This document shows positions 23,215 to 30,063 of a DNA stretch of 33,692 nt, piece after piece. A model generated the notes under the pieces. That model did no database searches and was not told where the DNA came from. It was given only the letters and a program-made list of their open reading frames with translations. The position numbers and the translations under genes were made by a program. Source of the DNA: an uncultured Oscillospiraceae bacterium (lineage in GTDB: Bacteria; Bacillota; Clostridia; Oscillospirales; Oscillospiraceae); NCBI GenBank assembly GCA_947625965.1, contig CANQQO010000110.1, positions 1-33,692 of the forward strand. The letters run 5' to 3'. The first letter of the stretch is position 1, and the number at the start of each line of letters is the position of its first letter.

Positions 23215-23835
23215 TTGGCAAAGCTCTACTTCAAATACGGGGCCATGGGGTCCAGCAAAACCGCCCAGGCCCTCATCACTAAGTACAATTACGAGGAAAA
23301 CGAGCTGAAGGTCTGGCTCATCAAGCCCAGCGCCGATATTCGGGACGGGGTCAGTCGGCTCCGCAGCCGCATCGGCCTGGAGGCCGAGGTGGACATCCTT
23401 CCGCCGGAGGGGGACGTGTACAGGACCTTCCAGGCGGAACAGTTGGGGCGGTGCGACGTGATCATCGTGGACGAGTGCCAGTTCATGACGGAGGCCCAGA
23501 TCGACCAGCTCCGGGCCATTGTGGATGATTTCAACGTGCCGGTGATGTGCTTCGGCCTCCGGACCGACTTCCAGTGCCACCTGTTCGCCGGGAGCAAACG
23601 GCTCATGGAGGTGGCGGACACCATCCAGGAGATCAAAACCATCTGCGACTGCGGCGCCAAGGCCACCGTCAACGCCCGGATCGGCGCCGACGGCAAGATC
23701 GTCACCGAGGGAGCCCAGCTCCTCCTGGGCGGGAACGACAGCTATATCGCCATGTGCCACAAGTGCTGGGTCCGGGGCATCCGGGAGGGCAAGCGGATCA
23801 AGCTCCACGGCATGGGGGAGCCGATCCCCCTGTGA
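23215..23835 (+). CDS. tdk: Thymidine kinase (TK1-type)
   Basis: Phosphorylates thymidine (and deoxyuridine) with ATP to dTMP in the cytoplasm. The start is TTG at 23215, supported by GGGAGG 7 nt upstream and by MAKLYF continuity. Residues 9-16 are a P-loop, GAMGSSKT, with Ser where the Walker A motif normally has Gly before the Lys. DECQF at 86-90 carries the expected catalytic Glu (87). RTDF at 116-119 fits the thymidine-binding lasso region. Four cysteines (144, 146, 181, 184; CDCG and CHKC) fit the structural zinc site of the TK1 family. Length (206 aa) is normal. It is first in the operon, 48 bases before deoC. In deo context it provides salvage as the alternative to degradation. Confidence 0.95.
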   Translation: MAKLYFKYGAMGSSKTAQALITKYNYEENELKVWLIKPSADIRDGVSRLRSRIGLEAEVDILPPEGDVYRTFQAEQLGRCDVIIVDECQFMTEAQIDQLRAIVDDFNVPVMCFGLRTDFQCHLFAGSKRLMEVADTIQEIKTICDCGAKATVNARIGADGKIVTEGAQLLLGGNDSYIAMCHKCWVRGIREGKRIKLHGMGEPIPL

Positions 23836-23883
23836 GCGGCGAAAGCGTTACAAAAGAAATACTAGTAAAGGAGAGTATAAAAT

Positions 23884-24552
23884 ATGCAACTGTCTGAAAT
23901 TTTATCCAAATGCGACCACACCCTATTGGCCCAGACCGCGACCTGGGAGGAGATCCGGGCCCTCTGCGACGACGGCATGAAATATCACACCGCCTCGGTG
24001 TGCATCCCGGCGTCCTACGTGGCCCAGGCCAAGGAATATGGGGCGGGGAAGCTGCCCATCTGCACCGTCATCGGCTTCCCCAACGGCTACGCCACCACCA
24101 AGGCCAAGTGCTTCATGGCCTCCGACGCCGTGGAGAACGGGGCCGACGAGGTGGATATGGTCATCAACCTGGGCTGGGTGAAGGACAAGAAGTACGACGC
24201 CCTCCGCTCCGAGATCGCCGATATCAAGGCCGCCTGCCACGGCAAGCTCCTAAAGGTCATTATCGAGACCTGCCTGCTGACCGACGAGGAGAAGATCGCC
24301 ATGTGCCAGGTGGTCACCGAGGCCGAAGCGGACTACATCAAGACCTCCACCGGCTTCTCCAAGGCCGGGGCCACCTTCCACGACGTGGAGCTCTTCGCCC
24401 GCCACATCGGTCCGAAGGTGAAGATCAAGGCCGCCGGGGGCATTTCCAGCCTGGCCGACGCGGAGAAATTTATCGAGCTGGGGGCCTCCCGCCTGGGCAC
24501 CTCCCGGATCGTGAAGATCGCCAAGGGCCTGGCCAATGACGGAAGCTACTAA
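23884..24552 (+). CDS. deoC: Deoxyribose-phosphate aldolase
   Basis: Cleaves 2-deoxyribose-5-phosphate to glyceraldehyde-3-phosphate and acetaldehyde by a Schiff-base mechanism. The ATG at 23884 follows AAAGGAGAG. Family motifs are all present: VIGFPNG (62-68), EVDMVINLG with Asp91, KVIIETCLL (124-132), YIKTSTGF with Schiff-base Lys153, and KAAGGI with Lys182. The length of 222 aa is typical of the TIM-barrel DeoC family. It stands between tdk and deoD in the salvage operon, 30 bases before deoD, which has its own AAGGAAGGAG ribosome site. It acts last in the pathway started by DeoD and DeoB. Confidence 0.97.
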   Translation: MQLSEILSKCDHTLLAQTATWEEIRALCDDGMKYHTASVCIPASYVAQAKEYGAGKLPICTVIGFPNGYATTKAKCFMASDAVENGADEVDMVINLGWVKDKKYDALRSEIADIKAACHGKLLKVIIETCLLTDEEKIAMCQVVTEAEADYIKTSTGFSKAGATFHDVELFARHIGPKVKIKAAGGISSLADAEKFIELGASRLGTSRIVKIAKGLANDGSY

Positions 24553-24582
24553 CTATTTATTATAAGGAAGGAGAAGATCACT

Positions 24583-25329
24583 ATGCTGCCTACCCCCACC
24601 CCCCACATCGCCGCCAAGCCCGGCGATTTCGGCAAGACCGTCCTCATGCCCGGCGACCCCCTCCGGGCCAAATTCATCGCGGAGAACTTCCTGGAGAACC
24701 CGGTGCTGGTGAACGACGTCCGGGGCGTCCAGGGCCATACCGGCTACTATAAGGGCGTGAAGGTCTCCGTCATGGCCTCCGGCATGGGGATGCCCGCCAT
24801 CGGCATCTACTCCCACGAGCTCTACAACGGCTACGGCGTGGAGAACATCATCCGGGTGGGCTCCGCCGGGGCCATCCAGGAGAACATCCACCTCTACGAC
24901 CTGGTGCTGGCCATGGGCGCCTGCACCGACTCCAATTTCGCGCAGCAATTCCATCTGCCGGGGACCTTCGCCCCCATCGCCTCCTATGAGCTCCTGTCCG
25001 CCGCCGTCAAGGCCGCCCAGGAAAACAACGCTGTATACCACGTGGGCAACGTCAACTCCTCCGACGTATTCTACGGCGACCACGCGGGCATCCCGGAGGG
25101 CCTGGACAGCCTCTACGGCCTGAAGAAAATGGGCGTCATGGCCCTGGAAATGGAGGCCGCCGCCCTGTACATGAACGCCGCCCGGTACGGCAAGCGGGCG
25201 CTGTGCATCTGCACCATCTCCGACCACGTTCTCACCGGCGAGGAGACCACCTCCGACGAGCGTCAGAACGCCTTCACCACCATGATGAAGGTGGCCCTGG
25301 ACGTGGCCGCCGCCATGGAGGGGAAGTAA
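24583..25329 (+). CDS. deoD: Purine nucleoside phosphorylase, DeoD type
   Basis: Phosphorolysis of purine (deoxy)ribonucleosides to base plus (deoxy)ribose-1-phosphate. The protein matches the hexameric DeoD family. His8 in TPHIAAK corresponds to E. coli His4, GDPLRAK holds Asp25 and Arg28 of the phosphate site, SGMGMPAIGIY lies at 66-76, RVGSAGA at 91-97, and EMEA at 189-192. Catalytic Asp214 in SDH is spaced 23 residues from Glu191, as in E. coli (181 to 204). The length, 248 aa, is slightly longer than E. coli because of a short N-terminal extension. The start at 24583 has AAGGAAGGAG upstream. Only four bases separate it from deoB, indicating translational coupling. Confidence 0.97.
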   Translation: MLPTPTPHIAAKPGDFGKTVLMPGDPLRAKFIAENFLENPVLVNDVRGVQGHTGYYKGVKVSVMASGMGMPAIGIYSHELYNGYGVENIIRVGSAGAIQENIHLYDLVLAMGACTDSNFAQQFHLPGTFAPIASYELLSAAVKAAQENNAVYHVGNVNSSDVFYGDHAGIPEGLDSLYGLKKMGVMALEMEAAALYMNAARYGKRALCICTISDHVLTGEETTSDERQNAFTTMMKVALDVAAAMEGK

Positions 25330-25333
25330 CGCC

Positions 25334-26497
25334 ATGAAACGGGTATTTCTGATCGTTCTCGACTCCTGCGGCGCGGGGGCCATGCCCGACTCCGAGCGCT
25401 TCGGGGACGTGGGGGTGAACACCCTCCGCTCCTGCGCCACGTCGAAGGAGCTGCACATCCCCAACCTGCTCCAGGCGGGTCTGGGGAATGTGGACGGCCT
25501 GGACTTCCTGGGCAAGGCCGACGCGCCCACCGGCGCCGTGGCCCGGCTCACCGAGGCGTCCATGGGCAAGGACACCACCATCGGCCACTGGGAGATCGCC
25601 GGCGTGATCTCACCGGAGCCTCTGCCCACCTATCCCAACGGCTTCCCCGAGGAGGTCCTGGCCCCCTTCCGGGCGGCCACCCACCGGGGGACCCTTGCCA
25701 ACGCCCCCTGGTCCGGCACCGAGGTCATCAACGTCTACGGCGACGAGCACGTCCGCACCGGGGACCTGATCGTCTACACCTCCGCCGACTCCGTCTTCCA
25801 GGTCGCCGCCCACGAAGAGGTGGTGCCCCTGGAGGAGCTCTACGAGGACTGCCGCATCGCCCGTAAAATTCTCACCGGCAAGCACGGGGTGGGGCGGGTC
25901 ATCGCCCGGCCCTTCCTGGGGGCAGACGGGAAGTATTCTCGGACCACCAACCGCCACGACTTCTCCCTGGAGCCCCCCAAGCCCACCCTCCTGGACGCGG
26001 TGAAGGGCGCGGGCCTGGACAGTCTGGCCGTGGGGAAGATCTATGACATCTTCGCCGGGGTGGGCGTGACGGAGCACGTCTACACCAAGGGCAACACCGA
26101 CGGCCTGGTCAAGACCATGGCCTACGCGGACCGGGATTTTCGCGGCCTGTGCTTTGTGAATCTGGTGGACTTCGATATGCTCTACGGTCACCGCCGGGAC
26201 ATCGACGGCTACGCCCGGGCTCTGACGGAATTCGACCAATGGCTGCCGGAGTTCCTTTCCAAGCTGGGGCCGGAGGACGTGGTGATGATCACCGCGGACC
26301 ACGGCTGCGACCCGGCCTACCTCGCCACCACGGACCACACCCGGGAATACGTGCCCCTGCTGATCCTGGGGCCAAAGGTCCGGCCGGTAAACCTGGGCAC
26401 CCTGCCCACCTTCGCGGCCATCGCCGCCACGGCGGCGGAGCTGCTGGGGGTGAAGCTGGACACGCCGGGAGCCAGCTTCGCCGGGCAAATCCTGTAA
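25334..26497 (+). CDS. deoB: Phosphopentomutase
   Basis: Interconverts (deoxy)ribose-1-phosphate and the 5-phosphate, linking DeoD to DeoC. It belongs to the alkaline phosphatase superfamily and uses two Mn ions. Visible metal/catalytic motifs are VLDSCGAGAMPD with Asp10, GKDTTIGHWE with the phospho-accepting Thr81, NLVDFDMLYGHRRD, ITADHGCDP, and TDHTREYVPLL near the C-terminus. Length is 387 aa, as in Bacillus homologues. The start ATG 25334 sits four bases after deoD and its ribosome site lies inside the deoD end (GAGGGGAAG). Next in line is cdd after 13 bases. Known in Firmicutes also as drm. Confidence 0.96.
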   Translation: MKRVFLIVLDSCGAGAMPDSERFGDVGVNTLRSCATSKELHIPNLLQAGLGNVDGLDFLGKADAPTGAVARLTEASMGKDTTIGHWEIAGVISPEPLPTYPNGFPEEVLAPFRAATHRGTLANAPWSGTEVINVYGDEHVRTGDLIVYTSADSVFQVAAHEEVVPLEELYEDCRIARKILTGKHGVGRVIARPFLGADGKYSRTTNRHDFSLEPPKPTLLDAVKGAGLDSLAVGKIYDIFAGVGVTEHVYTKGNTDGLVKTMAYADRDFRGLCFVNLVDFDMLYGHRRDIDGYARALTEFDQWLPEFLSKLGPEDVVMITADHGCDPAYLATTDHTREYVPLLILGPKVRPVNLGTLPTFAAIAATAAELLGVKLDTPGASFAGQIL

Positions 26498-26510
26498 GGG
26501 AGGGACCGGG

Positions 26511-26921
26511 ATGGCACCGGAGGAATTGATCCGCCTGGCCCGGGAGGCCATGACCCACGCCTACGCCCCCTATTCCGGCTACTATGTGGGGGCCGCGCTC
26601 CTCTGCGCCGACGGGACGGTGTACCAGGGCTGCAACATTGAGAACGCCTCCTTCAGTCCCACGGTCTGCGCGGAGCGCACCGCCTTTTTCAAGGCGGTGT
26701 ACGACGGGAAGCGGGAGTTCGCGGCCCTGGCTGTCTGCGGCGGCAAGGGCGGGACCGTCACGGGCTATTTCCCGCCCTGCGGGGTCTGTCGGCAGGTGAT
26801 GCGGGAATTCTGCGGGGATGGTTTCCCCGTTTACCTGGACGGCGGCCCGGAGGGGTATCAGGTAAAAACCCTGGCGGAGCTGCTTCCCAGCGGCTTCGAG
26901 GCGGCGCGGTATATGCGCTGA
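26511..26921 (+). CDS. cdd: Cytidine deaminase
   Basis: Deaminates cytidine and deoxycytidine to uridine and deoxyuridine. It is a small (136 aa) tetrameric-type enzyme with zinc motifs CAER (Cys53, catalytic Glu55) and PPCGVC (Cys90, Cys93), plus GCNIENASFSP substrate-site sequence at 40-50. The start ATG 26511 follows GGGAGGGACC. It is the last gene of the tdk-deoC-deoD-deoB-cdd operon. No hairpin terminator is visible after it in the 160-base gap, so some read-through into the lipoprotein gene is likely. A pyrimidine nucleoside phosphorylase to use its uridine product is absent from the window. Confidence 0.96.
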   Translation: MAPEELIRLAREAMTHAYAPYSGYYVGAALLCADGTVYQGCNIENASFSPTVCAERTAFFKAVYDGKREFAALAVCGGKGGTVTGYFPPCGVCRQVMREFCGDGFPVYLDGGPEGYQVKTLAELLPSGFEAARYMR

Positions 26922-26995
26922 CGGAAAAAGTGGCGGCAAAGTGGACAGGTTTCACGGCCGCAGTTGTGAGTTTTTACAAAAAGTGCGGAAACCTG

Positions 26996-27024
26996 TTGAT
27001 TTTTTTCCAAAAATATGTCACAAT
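26996..27024 (+). promoter_or_regulatory. Candidate promoter of the BMP lipoprotein gene
   Basis: TTGATT (26996-27001), 17 bases rich in T and A, then CACAAT (27019-27024). The -10 box matches consensus at four of six positions. The predicted start is near 27031. Confidence 0.5.
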
Positions 27025-27030
27025 AAGCAC

Positions 27031-27046
27031 GGCGCTGGAAAGCGCC
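27031..27046 (+). promoter_or_regulatory. 5'-leader hairpin with GNRA loop
   Basis: Perfect 6-bp stem GGCGCT/AGCGCC closed by GGAA, a GNRA tetraloop. It would lie at the very 5' end of the mRNA if the promoter above is used. Such terminal hairpins can protect mRNA from 5' decay. There is no T-run, so it is not a terminator. Confidence 0.5.
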
Positions 27047-27081
27047 AAAAATCAACATCTCTAAATCAAGGAGGAAAAAAG

Positions 27082-28371
27082 ATGAAGAAGATCATCGCAC
27101 TTCTGTTGGCGGCGATCATGGTCATGGGCCTGCTGGCCGCCTGCGGCCCCGCCGGTAACAACGAGACCACCGCCGGTAACAACGAGACCACCGCCGGTAA
27201 CAACGAGACCACCGCCGGCAACCAGGGCACCCAGGGCACTCAGGCCCCCGAGGGCAGCCAAGGTACCCAGGCCCCCCAGGGCGGCAGCGACACCGCCTAC
27301 GACTATGACGCCATCCCCGACACCATGACCGCTGCGGACGGCAAGTACGCCATCGCTTTCGTCACCGACGTGGGCCAGTTGAAGGACAAGTCCTTCAACC
27401 AGGGCACTTGGGAAGGCGTGAAGCGCTACGCCACCGAGAACGGCAAGTCCTACAAGTACTACCAGCCCGCCAACGGCTCCGAGGCCACTGACGACGACCG
27501 GTTCAGCGCCATGAAGGCCGCTGTGGACGGCGGCGCCGAGATCGTTGTCTGCGCCGGCTTCCTGCAGGAGACCGCTCTGCGTCAGGCCGCTGTTACCTAC
27601 CCCGACATCAAGTTCGTCTTCATCGACGGCTATCCCATTCAGGAGCAGCCCTCTGTTGAAGGCCAGGAGAACACCTCTCCCATCCTCACCAACGTCGCCC
27701 CCATCTCCTTCCAGGAGGAGCAGGCCGGCTATCTGGTGGGCTATGCCGCTGTGAAGGACGGCTTCACCAAGCTGGGCTTCTCCGGCGGCGGCGGCGGCGA
27801 GAACCCCGCCTGCTGCCGTTACGGCTATGGCTTCATCCAGGGCGCCCAGGCGGCTGCCGCTGAGATGAACATCACCGTGGATATGCGGTACTCCTGGGAG
27901 TACGGCGCCGACTTCTCCCAGAGCGGTGAGCTCACCACCATGCTGAACGGCTGGTACACCGCCGGCACCGAGGTCATCTTCTCCTGCGGCGGTCAGATGT
28001 GCCAGTCCGCTTTCGCCGCCGCCGCCACCAACGACGGCTACGTCATCGGCGTGGACGTGGATCAGGCCGGCGAGTCCGAGACCGTTGTCACCTCCGCCAT
28101 GAAGGGTCTGCGGGAGTCCGTGGTCTATGCCTGCACGCAGTTCTACGGCGGCAACTGGGATGCCCTGGGCGGTGTCAGCACTGTTCTGGGCGCCAAGGAC
28201 GACGCTGTGGGTATGCCCACCGACGCCGCCTCCTGGGGCCTGCAAACCTTCACCGTGGAGGAGTACAACAAAGTGCTCGGCGCCATGAAGGACGGCAGCC
28301 TGACTGTGGACACCGACTACTCCAAGGCTGTGAACGAGAACTTCCCCAACGTGAACCTGAGCATCGAGTAA
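27082..28371 (+). CDS. BMP/PnrA-family substrate-binding lipoprotein, probable nucleoside binder (429 aa)
   Basis: The ATG at 27082 follows AAGGAGGAAAAAAG. The signal peptide ends in lipobox LLAAC, so Cys21 would be lipidated and the protein tethered outside the membrane. A low-complexity linker (GNNETTA three times, then Gly/Gln/Pro/Thr) precedes the binding domain from about residue 90. Typical BMP-family phrases are IAFVTDVGQLKDKSFNQGTW, EIVVCAGFLQ, KFVFIDG, EEQAGYLVGYAA, GFIQGAQ, and VIGVDVDQ. Family members (PnrA/TmpC, BmpA) bind purine and other nucleosides for ABC importers. Position directly after the nucleoside operon supports this. Codons are strongly biased (AAC, GGC, ATC), suggesting high expression. 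The ATPase and permease genes expected beside it are absent. Confidence 0.9.
   Translation: MKKIIALLLAAIMVMGLLAACGPAGNNETTAGNNETTAGNNETTAGNQGTQGTQAPEGSQGTQAPQGGSDTAYDYDAIPDTMTAADGKYAIAFVTDVGQLKDKSFNQGTWEGVKRYATENGKSYKYYQPANGSEATDDDRFSAMKAAVDGGAEIVVCAGFLQETALRQAAVTYPDIKFVFIDGYPIQEQPSVEGQENTSPILTNVAPISFQEEQAGYLVGYAAVKDGFTKLGFSGGGGGENPACCRYGYGFIQGAQAAAAEMNITVDMRYSWEYGADFSQSGELTTMLNGWYTAGTEVIFSCGGQMCQSAFAAAATNDGYVIGVDVDQAGESETVVTSAMKGLRESVVYACTQFYGGNWDALGGVSTVLGAKDDAVGMPTDAASWGLQTFTVEEYNKVLGAMKDGSLTVDTDYSKAVNENFPNVNLSIE
27151..27213 (+). repeat. Three perfect 21-bp tandem repeats in the lipoprotein linker
   Basis: GCCGGTAACAACGAGACCACC occurs three times in tandem, encoding AGNNETT units, with a degenerate fourth beginning at 27214. 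In-frame units can change linker length without breaking the gene. Confidence 0.9.
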
Positions 28372-28388
28372 TTTCCCATAACACCCGA

Positions 28389-28419
28389 CAGGGGAAGGCG
28401 GTCGCCTTCCCCTGTTTTT
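28389..28419 (+). terminator. Terminator of the BMP lipoprotein gene
   Basis: A GC-rich perfect stem CAGGGGAAGGC/GCCTTCCCCTG with loop GGTC-like centre (28389-28414) is followed by TTTTT. It lies 18 bases after the stop codon. Confidence 0.92.
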
Positions 28420-28426
28420 ATGCGAA

Positions 28427-28728
28427 AGCGCCGGCGAATCCGCCGGCGCTTGAGGCTGTCAAAAACGAAAGTTTTCGACAGCCTCCCAAATGGGACCCGC
28501 TTCGCTGGGCTCCCATTTGGAGGGGATTGCAGGCTGAACCGCGCACTCGCTGTACGCCGGAGGCGCACAGCTCGCACACTCTCAGCCTGAGAGGTATTTT
28601 TTGCCAGGTACACGCCCTGGCAAAAAATGATCAGAATCCATTTGCCGTCTGCGGACGGCAAACTCGGAAAGGCTATTTTGATAAGCTGAAGCGCCGGCGG
28701 ACCGCCGGCGCTTTGCTTGTCAAATAGC
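28427..28728 (+). repeat. Multi-hairpin intergenic repeat, copy B
   Basis: Reverse-complement relative of 425-704. Helices are: edge hairpin 28427-28436/28441-28450; 28452-28466/28471-28485 with GAAA loop and one A-C mismatch; 28486-28495/28511-28520; CAGGCTGA/TCAGCCTG at 28530-28537/28582-28589 enclosing arm 28549-28558/28562-28571; 28596-28608/28616-28628 (13 bp); 28642-28650/28655-28663 with UGCG loop; and a closing hairpin 28689-28698/28704-28713. Outer arms at 28672-28686 and 28715-28728 lengthen the closing hairpin. Both edge hairpins share the same AGCGCCGGC core, unlike those of copy A. It lies between the convergent BMP lipoprotein and hemW genes, after the strong lipoprotein terminator. 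No coding function is apparent. Confidence 0.8.
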
Positions 28729-28776
28729 GCATTTCAATCCTTCGACGCAGGATACGGGGGCTGGAAACTCTCCCCC

Positions 28777-28815
28777 AAAATGCGCCGCCCTCCGGTCCGA
28801 AAATTCCGGCGGCGC
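28777..28815 (-). terminator. Terminator of hemW (and the lepA-hemW unit)
   Basis: On the minus strand GCGCCGCC (28815-28808) pairs with GGCGGCGC (28789-28782) around an 18-base loop that can pair further, followed by ATTTT (28781-28777). It lies 45 bases after the hemW stop. Confidence 0.65.
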
Positions 28816-28859
28816 GGAACGTGGAAAGGCATGGCCGGCCGGGGAGAGCGCCTCCCGGC

Positions 28860-30053
28860 CTACCGTCTCCTGGCGAAGGGCGTGGTCTGGTCCTGGATCA
28901 GGAGCAGATCCGAAATGATGGAGTTGGACACCAGAAAGCCCTCCGGCGTCAGCCGCCAGCCCCCGTCGGGGGTGCGGGTGGCCAGGGCGTGGTCCTTGCA
29001 GCGGTTGAGGGACGCCTCCAGAGGCTCGAAGGGCAGCAGGAACAGGTTTTCGTACTCGTCCTTCCGGATGCCGGCGGTGGTCCGCAGGCGGGTCATCAGG
29101 TACTCCCCCGCCCGCTCCCGGGCGGGGATCTCCTGGACCTCCCGCAGCACCGGGCCATGGCGTTTGATGCCGTCGATATATGCCTGGAGGTCCCGGACCA
29201 CGGAAAACCGTTTCCCGGCGAAATCCGAGCTGGCGTCGGGGCCGAAGCCCAGGTACTCCCCGCCCATCCAGTACTTGAGATTGTGCCGGGAGACCATGCC
29301 CTTCCGGGCGAAGTTGGAAATTTCATACTGCCGGTAGCCGTGGTCCTTGAGGATCTCTACGGCGGACAGGTACATATCCGCCTGGACGTCGTCGTTGGGA
29401 ATGTTGCACAGCTCCTTGTAGTCGTACAGGGGGGTCCCGGGCTCCACCTTCAGCGCGTAGCAGCTCATATGCTCCGGGGCCAGGTTCAGGACGTGGACCA
29501 GCGTCTCCTGCCAGGCCGCCAGGGTCTGCCCCGGCAGGCCGTACATCAGGTCCAGGGACAAATTTTTATACCCCGCCCGGCGGATGCGCTGGACGGCGGT
29601 GAGGACCTGGGCGTAGTTGTGGGGCCGGCCCAGGCGGCGGAGCAGATCGTCGTTGTCGGTCTGGACCCCCAGGCTCACCCGGTTGAAGCCCTCCCCCCGG
29701 AGACGGTGGAGGAGCTTATCGGACACGGAGTCCGGATTGGCCTCGAAGGTGATCTCCGCGTCGGAGGTCACGTCGAAGGCCCGGCGGATGGCGCTGAGGA
29801 TGGTGGCCATGCCGTCGGCCCCGAAGTAGCTGGGGGTCCCGCCCCCAAAGTACACCGTGTCCACCCGGTACCCCGGCGCCAGGGGCCCCGTCTCCCGGAT
29901 GTGGGCGCAGATCGCGTCCACAAACCGGTCGATCAGCCGGTCGTCCTTGGTGGTCAGGGAGTAAAAATCGCAGTATTGGCACTTGCTGCGGCAGAAGGGC
30001 ACATGGATATAGACGCCCAGGGGCGTTTTGTCTCGTCTTCCCAGAATGGGCAT
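28860..30053 (-). CDS. hemW: Radical SAM heme chaperone HemW
   Basis: This is a coproporphyrinogen-oxidase-like radical SAM protein. HemW binds heme and delivers it to target proteins. The iron-sulfur cluster motif CRSKCQYC (Cys21, 25, 28) has the CxxxCxxC form. YFGGGTPS, FEANPDS, GVQ, and GLPGQT are standard family motifs. HNLKYW at about residue 255 is the HNxxYW heme-binding signature that marks HemW rather than HemN, and the N-terminal extension of true HemN is missing. Length is 397 aa. The start at 30053 uses AAGGAGG overlapping the end of lepA, 10 bases away, so the two are co-translated. The lepA-hemW order is conserved in Firmicutes; hrcA, often next, is not here. Confidence 0.93.
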   Translation of the reverse strand: MPILGRRDKTPLGVYIHVPFCRSKCQYCDFYSLTTKDDRLIDRFVDAICAHIRETGPLAPGYRVDTVYFGGGTPSYFGADGMATILSAIRRAFDVTSDAEITFEANPDSVSDKLLHRLRGEGFNRVSLGVQTDNDDLLRRLGRPHNYAQVLTAVQRIRRAGYKNLSLDLMYGLPGQTLAAWQETLVHVLNLAPEHMSCYALKVEPGTPLYDYKELCNIPNDDVQADMYLSAVEILKDHGYRQYEISNFARKGMVSRHNLKYWMGGEYLGFGPDASSDFAGKRFSVVRDLQAYIDGIKRHGPVLREVQEIPARERAGEYLMTRLRTTAGIRKDEYENLFLLPFEPLEASLNRCKDHALATRTPDGGWRLTPEGFLVSNSIISDLLLIQDQTTPFARRR

Positions 30054-30063
30054 AAGTTCCTCC

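Noticed and set aside
28427-28728. Simple pair of ordinary bidirectional terminators
   Set aside because: The lipoprotein and hemW genes already have their own hairpins outside this interval, and the internal helices recur in order at a second locus.
28860-30053. Oxygen-independent coproporphyrinogen oxidase HemN
   Set aside because: It has the HNxxYW heme-binding motif and lacks the HemN N-terminal extension, so HemW fits better.
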